Shown here in pieces: positions 22,768 to 31,144 of a DNA stretch of 64,000 nt (the first letter of the stretch is position 1; each line of letters starts with the position of its first letter). Below the pieces are notes generated by a model. It saw only the letters and a program-made list of their open reading frames with translations, searched no databases and was not told where the DNA came from. The stretch covers positions 1 to 64,000 of the forward strand of contig DATIXI010000039.1 in NCBI GenBank assembly GCA_035518635.1, read 5' to 3'. The DNA comes from AC-32 sp035518635. GTDB lineage: Bacteria; Actinomycetota; Thermoleophilia; Gaiellales; Gaiellaceae. A program made the translations under genes and the position numbers.

Positions 22768-24579
22768 CTAGACGGCGTCCAGCGGCGGCAGCGTGACCGG
22801 CTCGAGCTCGAACAGGAGCTGGCCGAACTCGACCGGCTCCGCGTTGCCGACGTGAATGTGGCGGACGACCCCGGGGACGTCTGCCTTGATCTCGTTCATC
22901 AGCTTCATCGCCTCGAGGATGCAGAGCGTCTGGCCGGGGGCGACCGCGTCCCCCTCCTCGACGAACGGCGGTGCGCCGGGCTGCGGCGCCCGGTAGAAGA
23001 CACCGACCATTGGCGCCTCGACCCGGACGACGCCGTCGGTCTCGGGGAGTGCGTCGAGCGGTTGCTCAGGTGCCTCCTCCTGCTCGGCGGCCGCCGCGAG
23101 CCGGGCCTCGAGCGGCTCCGGCGTCCGGCGCACGGAAACGCGCATGCCGGACTCCTCGATCGTGACCTCGCCGACGCCGGACTCCTGGACGATCCGGACG
23201 ATCTCGCGGATCCGCTCGGCGCGGGCCTGGTCGACGCCGCCGGCGGCGAGGCTCTCGGCGCCCTCCGCCCGCCCGCGGATCGTCCTCAGCAGCGGCTCTG
23301 CCTCGTCGCCGAAGAGCCCGAGCAGGAGCAGCTCCTCCTCGCTGGACGCGAGGCCCCCCGCGTCGGCCCGTACCTCGTCGAGCTCGACCGGCTCCTCCTC
23401 CATGGGCTCCTCGCCCGCGACGAGCTCCACAGCACGCTTCACCGCCGGGTCGATCGGCCCGGGCGGGGTGCCGAAGCGTCCCTCGATCAGGCCTCGCAGC
23501 TCGTCGACGACGGTTTGGTAGCGGGACGCCGAGAGGACGTGGATCAGCGCCTGCGAGCCGAGGATCGCGCCGATCGGCGAGGCGAGCGGCGGCCAGCCCA
23601 CCTCCTCGCGGATTCGAACGAGCTCCGTCAGCACCTCGTCGTGCCGGTCACCGGCCGCGTGAGTGCGAAGGTGGTTGTCGAGCGCGGCCACGAGGCCCGG
23701 CGGCAGGCGGTGCTCGGCGGCGCGCACGGCGATCCTCGGCGCGAGCGGCGTCACCGGCTCGTCGCCGATGTGCTCGTCCACGAGGTCGGACGCACGCCAG
23801 AGCGCGTCGACGTCGACGCCGGTGTCGAGCCCGAGCCCCTTGAGCGCCGTGGCGATCGCCTCGCCCGAGACGCGGTGGATCGTCAGCGCCACCGGGTAGA
23901 CGGCGCACGAGATCAGGTCGGCGCCCGCCCGTGCCGCCTCGAGGCCGGCGGCCATCGCGTTGCCTGCGGCGCCCTGGCAGTAGAGGCCGACGGGCAGCCC
24001 GCTCTCGGCCGCGAGCCTCACCGCCAGCTCGTGCGCCTGCTGCGGCTCGAGGGAGCTCGAAGGATCGTGCACGAGAACCCTCGCGGCGCCGAGACCCGGA
24101 AGCTTCTTCGCCTGCTCGACGAGCGCATCGGTCTCGCCCGTGTAGCCCGAGCCGTAGACCAGGCCCGCGTCGAACTCCTTGCCGGCCGCGGTGATCGCCT
24201 CGCCCGCCTCGCGCAGGTTCTCGACGTCGTTCAGCGGGTCGTGGAGGCGGAAGACCTCGATCCCGCTGTCGGCCGCGCAGGCGACGAAGCGGCGCACGAA
24301 GTCGCCGCCGACCGGCCTCGAGCCGACGAGGAACCGGCCGCGCAGCGCCATCGCGAGCGGCGTCTTCGTCCGCTCGTTGAGCGCGCGGATCCGCTCCCAC
24401 GGGCTCTCGACGCCCCGCCGGACCGCGGTGTCGAACACGCCGCCGCCCGAGACCTCGAGGTAGGCGAACCCGGCGCCGTCGAGGATCTCGGCGAGCCTGA
24501 GGATGTCGGCCGTCGGCATCCGCCCCGCGAGCGGTTCCTGGCCGAGCAGCCGGATGGTCGTGTCGACCAGTGCGGGCAT
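22768..24579 (-). CDS. biotin carrier protein fused to a catalytically degenerate carboxyltransferase domain
   Basis: A 603-residue fusion. Residues 1 to about 300 have the TIM-barrel carboxyltransferase fold of OadA/PycB/5S transcarboxylase (DTTIR, GFAYLEVSGGGVFDTAVRRG, PWERIRALNERTKTPLAMAL, DSGIEVFRLHDPLNDVENLR), followed by a conserved carboxylase-type helical domain to about 440. The catalytic residues are not there: the metal Asp after Arg10 is Leu11, the carbamylated Lys position is His171 (VHDPSSS), and the metal-binding H-x-H is Y200-C-Q202. Residues from about 460 look like AccB (ERIREIVRIVQESGVGEVTI) and end with a normal biotinyl domain, ILEAMKLMNEI, with biotin Lys at about 559. 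Inferred role: carrier for AccC, with the barrel as a structural or docking domain. Confidence 0.82.
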   Translation of the reverse strand: MPALVDTTIRLLGQEPLAGRMPTADILRLAEILDGAGFAYLEVSGGGVFDTAVRRGVESPWERIRALNERTKTPLAMALRGRFLVGSRPVGGDFVRRFVACAADSGIEVFRLHDPLNDVENLREAGEAITAAGKEFDAGLVYGSGYTGETDALVEQAKKLPGLGAARVLVHDPSSSLEPQQAHELAVRLAAESGLPVGLYCQGAAGNAMAAGLEAARAGADLISCAVYPVALTIHRVSGEAIATALKGLGLDTGVDVDALWRASDLVDEHIGDEPVTPLAPRIAVRAAEHRLPPGLVAALDNHLRTHAAGDRHDEVLTELVRIREEVGWPPLASPIGAILGSQALIHVLSASRYQTVVDELRGLIEGRFGTPPGPIDPAVKRAVELVAGEEPMEEEPVELDEVRADAGGLASSEEELLLLGLFGDEAEPLLRTIRGRAEGAESLAAGGVDQARAERIREIVRIVQESGVGEVTIEESGMRVSVRRTPEPLEARLAAAAEQEEAPEQPLDALPETDGVVRVEAPMVGVFYRAPQPGAPPFVEEGDAVAPGQTLCILEAMKLMNEIKADVPGVVRHIHVGNAEPVEFGQLLFELEPVTLPPLDAV

Positions 24580-24586
24580 CGGCAGG

Positions 24587-24592
24587 AGCCTA
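24587..24592 (-). promoter_or_regulatory. -10 hexamer for the biotin-carrier fusion (leaderless)
   Basis: TAGGCT on the minus strand, 7 nt before the ATG at 24579, in the 36-bp gap after efp. Confidence 0.5.
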
Positions 24593-24615
24593 GCGCGGTT
24601 CGGACAGCCGGAGGG

Positions 24616-25182
24616 CTAGGCGCGAGAGATGTAGCGCCCCTCGCGCGGGTCGACCTTGATGCGGTCGCCGACGTTCACGAACAGCGGCACCTGGACGACC
24701 GCGCCGGTCTCGAGCTTCGCGGGCTTCGTCACGTTCGAGACCGTGTCCCCGCGCACGCCGGGCTCGGTCTCGGAGACGCCGAGCTCGACGGCCGACGGCA
24801 GCTGTAGGCCGACCGGGCTGCCGTTCACCCAAAGCACCTGGACCGAGCTCGACGGCTCGAGGTACGGGAGCGCGTCCTCGACGCTCGCATGCGAGAGCGA
24901 GAACTGCTCGTACGTGTCGGTGTCCATGAACACGACCTCGTCGCCCGCGTCGTAGAGGTACTGCACGTCCTTGACCTCGGTGTGCACGCGCGGGAACTTC
25001 TCGCCCGCGCGGAAGGTCTTCTCGACGACCGCGCCCGAGTCGAGGTTCCGCAGCTTCGAGCGCACGAACGCGCCGCCCTTGCCCGGCTTGACGTGCTGGA
25101 ACTCGAGGATGCGCCACACCGAGCCGTCGAGCTCGATGTGCATCCCGTTCTTGAACTGGTTGGTGCTGACGGTCTCGGCCAT
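24616..25182 (-). CDS. efp: elongation factor P
   Basis: EF-P relieves ribosome stalling at polyproline. The 188-residue protein has the KOW-like domain I with the loop HVKPGKGGAFVRSKLRNL near residue 30, whose tip Lys contacts the P-site tRNA, and the two OB domains (AVELGVSETEPGVRGDTVSN, VPLFVNVGDRIKVDPREG). A polyproline rescuer is apt here given the proline-rich tails encoded around 36 kb. The start at 25182 follows TAGACT by 8 nt. Confidence 0.96.
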   Translation of the reverse strand: MAETVSTNQFKNGMHIELDGSVWRILEFQHVKPGKGGAFVRSKLRNLDSGAVVEKTFRAGEKFPRVHTEVKDVQYLYDAGDEVVFMDTDTYEQFSLSHASVEDALPYLEPSSSVQVLWVNGSPVGLQLPSAVELGVSETEPGVRGDTVSNVTKPAKLETGAVVQVPLFVNVGDRIKVDPREGRYISRA

Positions 25183-25190
25183 GCGCCTGA

Positions 25191-25196
25191 AGTCTA
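25191..25196 (-). promoter_or_regulatory. -10 hexamer for efp built on the pepQ stop codon
   Basis: TAGACT on the minus strand starts with the TAG stop codon of the upstream peptidase gene and ends 8 nt before the efp ATG. Confidence 0.5.
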
Positions 25197-26231
25197 GGAG
25201 ACGGTGACCGGCTCCTTGGTCGATGTGGTGAGGATCTCGGGCTCGCCGTCGCGGACGATGACGAGGTCCTCGATCCGGATCCCGCCCAGCCCTTCGAGGT
25301 AGATCCCCGGCTCGACGGTGACCACGTTGCCCACGACGAGGGTGTCCGTCGACTCGCGGCTGAGCCTCGGCGCCTCGTGGATCTCGACACCGACGCCGTG
25401 GCCGAGGCCGTGGCCGAACCGGTCGCCGAACCCGGCCGCGTCGATCACCGAGCGGGCGGCCGCGTCCGCGTCGACGCCGCTCGTGCCGGCGGTGACCGCC
25501 TCGAGCCCTGCGAGCTGTCCCCGCAGGCACGCCTCGTACGCCTCCTGGAGCCGCTGCGGGAGCGGTCCCGTCCAGAACGTGCGCGTGCAGTCGGAGCAGT
25601 ACCCGTCGACGAGCGCGCCCGCGTCGATCACGACCGTCTGCCCGGGCTCGACCTTCTGGTCGGACGGCTGCACATGCGGCTTGGCGCTGTTTGCCCCCGC
25701 GGCGACGATCGTGTCGAACGCCGGGCCCTCGGCGCCCAGCTCGACGAAGAGCGAGTCGAGCCGCCACGCGAGCTCGCGCTCGCTCCGGCCGATGAAGGGC
25801 TCCTCCGCGAACCGCTCGTAGGCCTGGCTCGTGATCGCGCCGGCCGCGCGGATCGCCTCGAGCTCTGGCTCCTCCTTCACCGCCCGCAGCGCCTCGACCA
25901 GGCCGCGTCTGGGGACGAGCTCGAGCCCGCCCGCGGCGAGCATCTCGTACTGCGTGTACGTCATCGCGTCCGCCTCGAAGCCGAACGTCCCGGAGAGGCG
26001 CTCGGCGAGCTCGGCCCAGACCTGGCGCTTCGTCTCCACGAACTCGACTCCCTCCACGGCGCGGCCGGCCTCCGCGTAGCGGAAGTCGCTGAACAGGAGC
26101 GTGCGATCCGGCTCGACCACGAGGGCGGCGTTCGAGCTCGAGAAGCCGACGAGATAGCCGATGTTCGCGCCGCTCGCGACGAGCAGCGGCTCTTCCAGCG
26201 ACGGCCGCAGCCGCTCGACCCGATTGCTCAC
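25194..26231 (-). CDS. pepQ: Xaa-Pro peptidase (M24 family)
   Basis: A 345-residue M24 metallopeptidase cleaving Xaa-Pro bonds. The N-terminal creatinase-like domain (LVASGANIGYLVGFSSSNAA) is followed by the pita-bread catalytic domain with metal ligands in TVVIDAGALVDGYCSDCTRT (two Asp), GHGLGHGVGVEIHEAP (His), VVTVEPGIYLEG (Glu) and GGIRIEDLVIV (Glu). The GTG at 26231 overlaps the aroQ TGA. Its position before efp matches the widely conserved aroQ-pepQ-efp order. Confidence 0.93.
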   Translation of the reverse strand: MSNRVERLRPSLEEPLLVASGANIGYLVGFSSSNAALVVEPDRTLLFSDFRYAEAGRAVEGVEFVETKRQVWAELAERLSGTFGFEADAMTYTQYEMLAAGGLELVPRRGLVEALRAVKEEPELEAIRAAGAITSQAYERFAEEPFIGRSERELAWRLDSLFVELGAEGPAFDTIVAAGANSAKPHVQPSDQKVEPGQTVVIDAGALVDGYCSDCTRTFWTGPLPQRLQEAYEACLRGQLAGLEAVTAGTSGVDADAAARSVIDAAGFGDRFGHGLGHGVGVEIHEAPRLSRESTDTLVVGNVVTVEPGIYLEGLGGIRIEDLVIVRDGEPEILTTSTKEPVTVS

Positions 26232-26659
26232 GCGGCCTTCTCCGCCAGGATCTCGAGCGCCTCGCGGTAGCCGTCCGGCCCCTTCCCGATCACGCGGGCC
26301 GAGGCGATGTCCGCGAGCACCGAGTGGCGGCGCCACTCCTCGCGCTCCTCGATGTTCGAGAGGTGCACCTCTACGACCGGCACCTCGAAGAGCTCGAGCG
26401 CGTCGCGGATGGCGTAGCTGTAGTGCGACCAGGCACCGGGATTCGCGATCACACCTCCGGCCCAGTCGAGCGCGTCGTGGCACCAGGCGACGTACTCGCC
26501 TTCGCTGTTCGTCTGACGGCAGTCGGCGAGGAGCTCGAGCTCGCGCGCCCACTCGTAGATCTTGCTCTCGAGCTGGTTGAGGCTGAGCCCGCCGTAGAGC
26601 GCCGGGTCGCGGCGCTCGAGCACGTCGAGGTTCACCCCGTTGAGGACGGCCACGCGCAC
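26228..26659 (-). CDS. aroQ: 3-dehydroquinate dehydratase, type II
   Basis: Third step of the shikimate pathway, dehydrating 3-dehydroquinate. The 143-residue protein has the type II motifs: VLNGVNLDVLERRDPALYGG with the catalytic Tyr, CRQTNSEGEYVAWCHDA, IANPGAWSHYSYAIRDAL with Asn and His, VEVHLSNIEEREEWRRHSV and the C-terminal GYREALEIL. It is part of the aroE-aroC-aroKB-aroQ run, so four proteins covering five shikimate-pathway steps are contiguous. Confidence 0.96.
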   Translation of the reverse strand: MRVAVLNGVNLDVLERRDPALYGGLSLNQLESKIYEWARELELLADCRQTNSEGEYVAWCHDALDWAGGVIANPGAWSHYSYAIRDALELFEVPVVEVHLSNIEEREEWRRHSVLADIASARVIGKGPDGYREALEILAEKAA

Positions 26660-26669
26660 GGCGCTGACT

Positions 26670-28076
26670 CTACTCGGCGATCAGCTCGTCGAGGGCGGCG
26701 CGCACCTGATCGTCTGGAAGCTCGACGCCGGTCACCGGCTTACCCGGAGCCTCGAGGAGGACGAGCCGCGGCTTCCCCGCGCGGCCCTTCTTGTCGCGGG
26801 CGAGTGCCGCCCACGCGGCGTCGCGGTCGACACGGACCGGCTCGGGCGAGAGCACCTCCTCGACCGGCGCCGTGTCCAGCTCCGAGAGGCGCAGCGCGGC
26901 GAGCAGGCCGAGCGCGACGGCGTCGCCGTGGCTCACCTCCCCGTAGCCGCCTGCCGCCTCCAGTGCGTGCGCGAACGTATGCCCGAGGTTGAGGACGGCG
27001 CGCTCGCCCCGCTCGTGCGGGTCGCGCAGGCAGACGGCCGCCTTGTACGCGGCGCAGCGGCGGACGAGCTCGGCGTCCGGGAGCTCCCAGAGCGGCTCGC
27101 CCACGAGGAGGCCAGTCTTGACGACCTCGGCCGTCCCCGCACGCCGCTCCGCGGGCGGCAGCGTCTGCAGGAGGTTCGGGTCGACGACCGTCAGCTCGGG
27201 CCAGTGGAACGCGCCGACCAGGTTCTTGCCCTCGGGCAGGTTGACAGCGGTCTTGCCGCCGATTGCAGCGTCCACCTGCCCCACGAGCGTGGTCGGCACG
27301 GCGACCCACGCGACCCCGCGCAGGTAGGTGGCCGAGACGAACCCCGCCACGTCGGTCGTGCACCCACCGCCGACCGCGACGATCGTCCCGTCCCGGTCGA
27401 GCCGCAGGTCGCGCCAGATCCGCCCGACCGCGGCGATGCTCTTCGCCTCCTCGCCGCCCCTGAGCGTGTGGACCGGCGCGTCCAGCGGCTGTGGGTGGAT
27501 CGCGAGCACGCTCGCGTCCGCGATCAGCTCGACGTCGCCGTCCGGCAGAAGCTCCGGGAGCCGGGCCAGCGCGCCTTCCTCGACGTGGATCCCGGCAGCG
27601 GCGAGCACGATCTCCTCCGCGGAGGCCGCGGTCACGTCGGCGGTCTCCTCGTAGAGCGGCAGGCGCCGCTCGTGCAGCGCGCGAAAGCTCTCCTCGTCGC
27701 GGGCCAGCGGCCGCCCGGCGCCGCTCGCCCGCGCCCAGGCCGTGCCCGCTCCGACCTCCAGGTAGACGGTGAGCGCTTGCTCGCGCAGCGCCTTCCTGAT
27801 CTTCGGCGTCTCGACCGCGCCCCCGCCGAGCGCGAGCACCGCCGGGCGCTCGTTCCTGAGCGCCTCGACCGTCGCCTCTGCCTCCAGCACGCGGAACTCC
27901 ACCTCGCCGCGCTCCTCGAACAGCTCCTGGATCGAGCGGACGGTCGAGCGCTCGATCTGGCGGTCGAGATCCACCAGCCGCCGCCCGAGCCGCTCGGCCA
28001 CCTGCAGCCCCATCGTCGTCTTGCCCGCGCCCATGAACCCGATCAGCGCGACGTGCCGGTCTAGCGCGTGCGCCAC
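26670..28076 (-). CDS. aroKB: fused shikimate kinase - 3-dehydroquinate synthase
   Basis: A bifunctional 468-residue protein. Residues 1 to about 165 are shikimate kinase: RHVALIGFMGAGKTTMGLQV (Walker A), LVDLDRQIE, ALGGGAVE and the RPLAR lid. Residues from about 170 on are 3-dehydroquinate synthase: TIVAVGGGCTTDVAGFVSAT, TLVGQVDAAIGGKTAVNLPE, GKNLVGAFHWP, AEVVKTGLL and LNLGHTFAHALEAAGGYGE. The linker is about 10 residues and all catalytic motifs are seen in both halves. GTG start; it overlaps the 3' end of aroC by 16 nt. AroK-AroB fusions are known in some actinobacteria. Confidence 0.93.
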   Translation of the reverse strand: MAHALDRHVALIGFMGAGKTTMGLQVAERLGRRLVDLDRQIERSTVRSIQELFEERGEVEFRVLEAEATVEALRNERPAVLALGGGAVETPKIRKALREQALTVYLEVGAGTAWARASGAGRPLARDEESFRALHERRLPLYEETADVTAASAEEIVLAAAGIHVEEGALARLPELLPDGDVELIADASVLAIHPQPLDAPVHTLRGGEEAKSIAAVGRIWRDLRLDRDGTIVAVGGGCTTDVAGFVSATYLRGVAWVAVPTTLVGQVDAAIGGKTAVNLPEGKNLVGAFHWPELTVVDPNLLQTLPPAERRAGTAEVVKTGLLVGEPLWELPDAELVRRCAAYKAAVCLRDPHERGERAVLNLGHTFAHALEAAGGYGEVSHGDAVALGLLAALRLSELDTAPVEEVLSPEPVRVDRDAAWAALARDKKGRAGKPRLVLLEAPGKPVTGVELPDDQVRAALDELIAE

Positions 28077-29143
28077 GGGATCCGCTCCACGTACGCGCGG
28101 TGGGCGGTGACGAAGTCGGCCAGCGCGTCTCCGCCGAACTTCTCGCGCGCCGCCCGCGCCAGCTCGAACGCGACCGCCGCCTCGGCGACGACGGCCAGCG
28201 CCTCGACGGCGGCCACGTCGCTCCGCTCGACGAGCGCCTCGCCCGCCTCGCCCGTCGCGAGGTCGACGGAGCGGAGCGGGCGCATGAGCGTCGGAAGCGG
28301 TTTCATCGCCGCGCGGACGACGACCTCCTCGCCGTTCGAGACGCCGCCCTCGATCCCGCCGGCGAAGTTCGTCTCCCGGTAGAGCGCGCCCTCGTCGTCG
28401 GCCAGGATCTCGTCGTGCGCCTGCGAGCCGCGCCTCTCGGCCAGCTCGAAGCCGGCGCCGATCTCGACGCCCTTCACGGCCTGGATGCCCATCAGCGCCG
28501 CGGCGAGCCTCGCGTCGAGGCGCTCCTCCTTGGTCGCGTACGAGCCTAGGCCCGGCGGCACGCCGCGCGCGACGACCTCGACGACGCCTCCCACGGTGTC
28601 GCGCTCGGCCCGCGCTTCGTCGATGCGGCGCTCGAGGTCCTCGCTGACGACCCGGCCCTCGACCGCGATCCCGATCTCCCGCAGGAGCGCCTTCGCGACC
28701 GAGCCCGCCGCGACCGCGACGGCGGTCTGCCTCGCGCTCGCCCGCTCGAGCGCGTCGCGAGCGTCGTCGAGCCCGAACTTCTGCGCGCCCGCGAGGTCGG
28801 CGTGCCCGGGCCTCGGGAGCGTGACCGGCTTCGTGCCCTTGCCCTCTGGCTTCCCCTCCGGCGGCCAGGGGCTCATCCCCCACGTCCAGTTCTTGTGGTC
28901 GCGGTTGTGCACGACGAGCGCGAGCGGCGTCCCGAGCGTGCGCCCGTGCCGGAGGCCCGCGAGCACCTCGACGACGTCCTGCTCCAGCTTCTGCCTGGGG
29001 CTGCGGCCGTAGCCCTGTTGCCGGCGCGCGAGGTCTGCGTCGACGGCCGCACGGTCGAGCTCGAGGCCGGCAGGGAGGCCGGTCAGGATCGCAACCAGCG
29101 CGGGGCCGTGCGACTCGCCTGCGGTGCTCAGCGTCAGACTCAC
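28061..29143 (-). CDS. aroC: chorismate synthase
   Basis: Converts EPSP to chorismate using reduced FMN. The 360-residue protein starts with the family N-terminus MSLTLSTAGESHGPALVAIL and shows RQQGYGRSPRQKLEQD, GLRHGRTLGTPLALVVHNRDHKNW, RPGHADLAG, ERASARQTA, GGIEGGVSNGEEVVVRAAMK and the C-terminal FVTAHRAYVERIPWR. The GTG start overlaps the aroE TGA, and a TAGGGT hexamer inside the end of aroE lies 7 nt upstream. Confidence 0.97.
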   Translation of the reverse strand: MSLTLSTAGESHGPALVAILTGLPAGLELDRAAVDADLARRQQGYGRSPRQKLEQDVVEVLAGLRHGRTLGTPLALVVHNRDHKNWTWGMSPWPPEGKPEGKGTKPVTLPRPGHADLAGAQKFGLDDARDALERASARQTAVAVAAGSVAKALLREIGIAVEGRVVSEDLERRIDEARAERDTVGGVVEVVARGVPPGLGSYATKEERLDARLAAALMGIQAVKGVEIGAGFELAERRGSQAHDEILADDEGALYRETNFAGGIEGGVSNGEEVVVRAAMKPLPTLMRPLRSVDLATGEAGEALVERSDVAAVEALAVVAEAAVAFELARAAREKFGGDALADFVTAHRAYVERIPWRTR

Positions 29144-29844
29144 GGCACTAACCCTAGGGCCGCGCGCATCGCGTCGACGGGCGCCTCGACGCCGGTCCAG
29201 AGCTCGAACGAGGCCGCACCCTGGCGAACGAGAGCCTCGAGGCCGTCGACCACGAAGCGGCAGCCGGCTTCGCGGGCCGCGGCGACGAGTGCGGTCGGCC
29301 GCCCGTCCGCGTAGTAGGCGAGGTCGACGACCGCCTGCTGCGCGCGCGGCTCGACCAGCACCTCGTCACGCACCGGAGTTGCGTTCACGACCAGGTCGCA
29401 GCCGTCCGCGTCGGGCGGCCAGTCACCGCGCCGCGAGAAGACACGCACCTCTCCGGGCAGCGCCGGTCGGAGCGCCTGCGCCGCCCCGCCCGCGCCGATC
29501 AGGCAGACGCGCTCGGCCTCGATCCCGGCCACGATCTCCTTGTCCGTGTTGAACCCGTGCAGGCGGCCGTCGCGGAACACGAGCGTGTTCACCGAGTCGC
29601 CGTCGGCCTCGTCGCACAACCTCGCGACCGCCTGCTTGTGCGGGATGGTCACGTTCGCGCCGGCAAATCCGAGCGCCGCGAGCCCGGCCACGGCCTCCTG
29701 CAGCCGCACCGCCTCGACCTCGAGCGGCACGTAGGCCCAGTCGAGTCCCCGCGCGGCGAACGCGGCGTTCTGCATCCGCGGCGAGAGCGACCCGGAGACC
29801 GGCTGCCCGAGCAGGCCGACGAGCCTGGTGGCGCCGCCGATCAC
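29140..29844 (-). CDS. aroE: shikimate dehydrogenase
   Basis: NADPH-dependent reduction of 3-dehydroshikimate. The 234-residue protein keeps the substrate-binding SGSLSPRMQNAAF, the catalytic Lys/Asp region GANVTIPHKQAVARLCDEAD, NTLVF, the FNTDKEIVAG block, the nucleotide-binding CLIGAGGAAQALRPAL and VVNATPV. It is shorter than the usual 260-280 residues, mainly in the cofactor domain. It overlaps mltG upstream and aroC downstream by 4 nt each. Confidence 0.92.
   Translation of the reverse strand: MIGGATRLVGLLGQPVSGSLSPRMQNAAFAARGLDWAYVPLEVEAVRLQEAVAGLAALGFAGANVTIPHKQAVARLCDEADGDSVNTLVFRDGRLHGFNTDKEIVAGIEAERVCLIGAGGAAQALRPALPGEVRVFSRRGDWPPDADGCDLVVNATPVRDEVLVEPRAQQAVVDLAYYADGRPTALVAAAREAGCRFVVDGLEALVRQGAASFELWTGVEAPVDAMRAALGLVP
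29151..29156 (-). promoter_or_regulatory. possible internal promoter for aroC inside aroE
   Basis: TAGGGT on the minus strand lies within the last codons of aroE and ends 7 nt before the aroC GTG, the same geometry as the other leaderless starts. Confidence 0.35.
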
Positions 29845-30731
29845 CGGTACCCGTGCGCGGCCTTGTACCGCTCGAAGGCGGAGTAGCTCGCGGTGAAGAA
29901 ATGGTGCTTCTTGTCCGGCTTGCGTACGTAGTAGAGGTAGTCGACGTGCGCCGGATGCGCCGCCGCCTGGATCGACGCCAGGCCCGGGTTCGCGATCGGC
30001 GTCGGCGGCAGGCCGCGGCGCTTACTCGTGTTGTACGGGCTCGTGCTTGCGAGCTGCGACTCGCGGATGGCCTGCGTCGGCGGGATGTTCAGCCCGTAGC
30101 GGAGCGTCGCGTCGATTCCGAGCGCCATGTGCCGGTGGAGGCGGTTGTAGATGACCGCGGACACGAGCGCGCGCTCCTCGGGCACCGCCGCCTCGCGCTC
30201 GATCATGGAGGCGATCGTCAGAACGTCATACGGGGTCAGGTTCTTGGAGCGCGCGTAGCGGAAGTTCACCTTCGCCCAGTTGCGGCGGAACGCATCGAGC
30301 TGCTCCGTCTCGAGCTGCGCTTCCGTCGTCTTCCGCGTGAAGTCGTACGTGGCCGGGAAGAGGAAGCCCTCGAGCGGGTAGCGACGATCCCCGAAGCCCG
30401 GCTGAAGGCGCTTGTGGCTCGTCGCCTCGAGGTAGCCGCGTGCGGTCAGCTTCGGCGCCTTGCCGCGCTCGCGCTCCGCGATCTTCGCCACGGCCTCCAC
30501 GCGCGCGGCCATCTGGGCGCGCGTGAAGCCCTCCGGGAAGACGACGCGGAACGGCTTGGGCGGCAGCGCCACGGTCGTCGTCTGGCGCCGGCCTCCGTTT
30601 CCGCCTCCGATGCTCGCCACGGCGAACCAGGCAACCGCGAAGCCGGCCGCGAGCACAGCGACCGCGAGGAGGCGCCGCCGGTAGATGACCGTGCGAGGCG
30701 TCCGCCTCGGCGGGCGCTCGCGCGGCGGCAT
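29841..30731 (-). CDS. mltG: endolytic murein transglycosylase MltG
   Basis: Membrane-anchored lytic transglycosylase that cuts nascent peptidoglycan strands. The 296-residue protein has a basic N-terminus, one transmembrane helix (LLAVAVLAAGFAVAWFAVAS, about residues 18-37), a LysM-like region (FRVVFPEGFTRAQMAARVEA) and the YceG catalytic domain. The catalytic Glu is in LTIASMIEREAAVPEERALV, followed by VIYNRLHRHMALGIDATLRY, SPYNTSKRRGLPPTPIANPG and YYVRKPDKKHHFF. The ATG at 30731 overlaps the ruvX stop (TGATG). Confidence 0.95.
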   Translation of the reverse strand: MPPRERPPRRTPRTVIYRRRLLAVAVLAAGFAVAWFAVASIGGGNGGRRQTTTVALPPKPFRVVFPEGFTRAQMAARVEAVAKIAERERGKAPKLTARGYLEATSHKRLQPGFGDRRYPLEGFLFPATYDFTRKTTEAQLETEQLDAFRRNWAKVNFRYARSKNLTPYDVLTIASMIEREAAVPEERALVSAVIYNRLHRHMALGIDATLRYGLNIPPTQAIRESQLASTSPYNTSKRRGLPPTPIANPGLASIQAAAHPAHVDYLYYVRKPDKKHHFFTASYSAFERYKAAHGYR

Positions 30732-31144
30732 CACTCCCTGTCGGCGCTCGTCCACTCGAGGTAGCTCGACAACAGGTGCGCAGCCGCCCGTGCATCGTCC
30801 GGTTCGGACAGGGTCGAGGGACCGTCCCTCGGACATGTCCGGGCGAGCCGTGTCGTGAAGCGCTCGTCGAAGCTCTCGACGGGCACGTCGACCGCCGCGC
30901 GCAGCGCCTCGACGAACGTCTCCGTCTCGCGCGCCTGCTCCCCGTGCTCCCCGCGCAGCGTCAGCGGCATCCCGACGACGACGCGCTCGGCCTCCTCCGA
31001 CCGGATCAGCTCGACGAGCCTCGCGAGCCCGGCCTCGCTGCCCACGCGCTCGACCACGCCCAGCGGGCGGGCGATCGTCGCGGAGGGATCCGAGACGGCG
31101 ACGCCCGTGCGGGCCGAGCCGTAGTCGACCGCGACGATCTTCAC
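30731..31144 (-). CDS. ruvX: Holliday junction resolvase-like protein RuvX (YqgF)
   Basis: A 137-residue RNase H-fold nuclease implicated in 16S rRNA maturation. Motifs: VKIVAVDYGSARTGVAVSDP with the first catalytic Asp, VVVGMPLTLRGEHGEQAR, VPVESFDERFTTRLA with Glu, and a final Asp in SEPDDARAAAHLLSSYL. The GTG start overlaps the alaS TGA. The alaS-ruvX-mltG order is strongly conserved in Gram-positive bacteria. Confidence 0.93.
   Translation of the reverse strand: MKIVAVDYGSARTGVAVSDPSATIARPLGVVERVGSEAGLARLVELIRSEEAERVVVGMPLTLRGEHGEQARETETFVEALRAAVDVPVESFDERFTTRLARTCPRDGPSTLSEPDDARAAAHLLSSYLEWTSADRE

Noticed and set aside
22852..24807. A 651-codon open frame on the plus strand
   Set aside because: It is the complement of the biotin-carrier fusion; composition is Arg/Leu/Asp-rich shadow sequence with no motif, typical of antisense frames in high-GC DNA. 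The same applies to long plus-strand frames over aspS, hisS, hutI, hutU and the aro genes.
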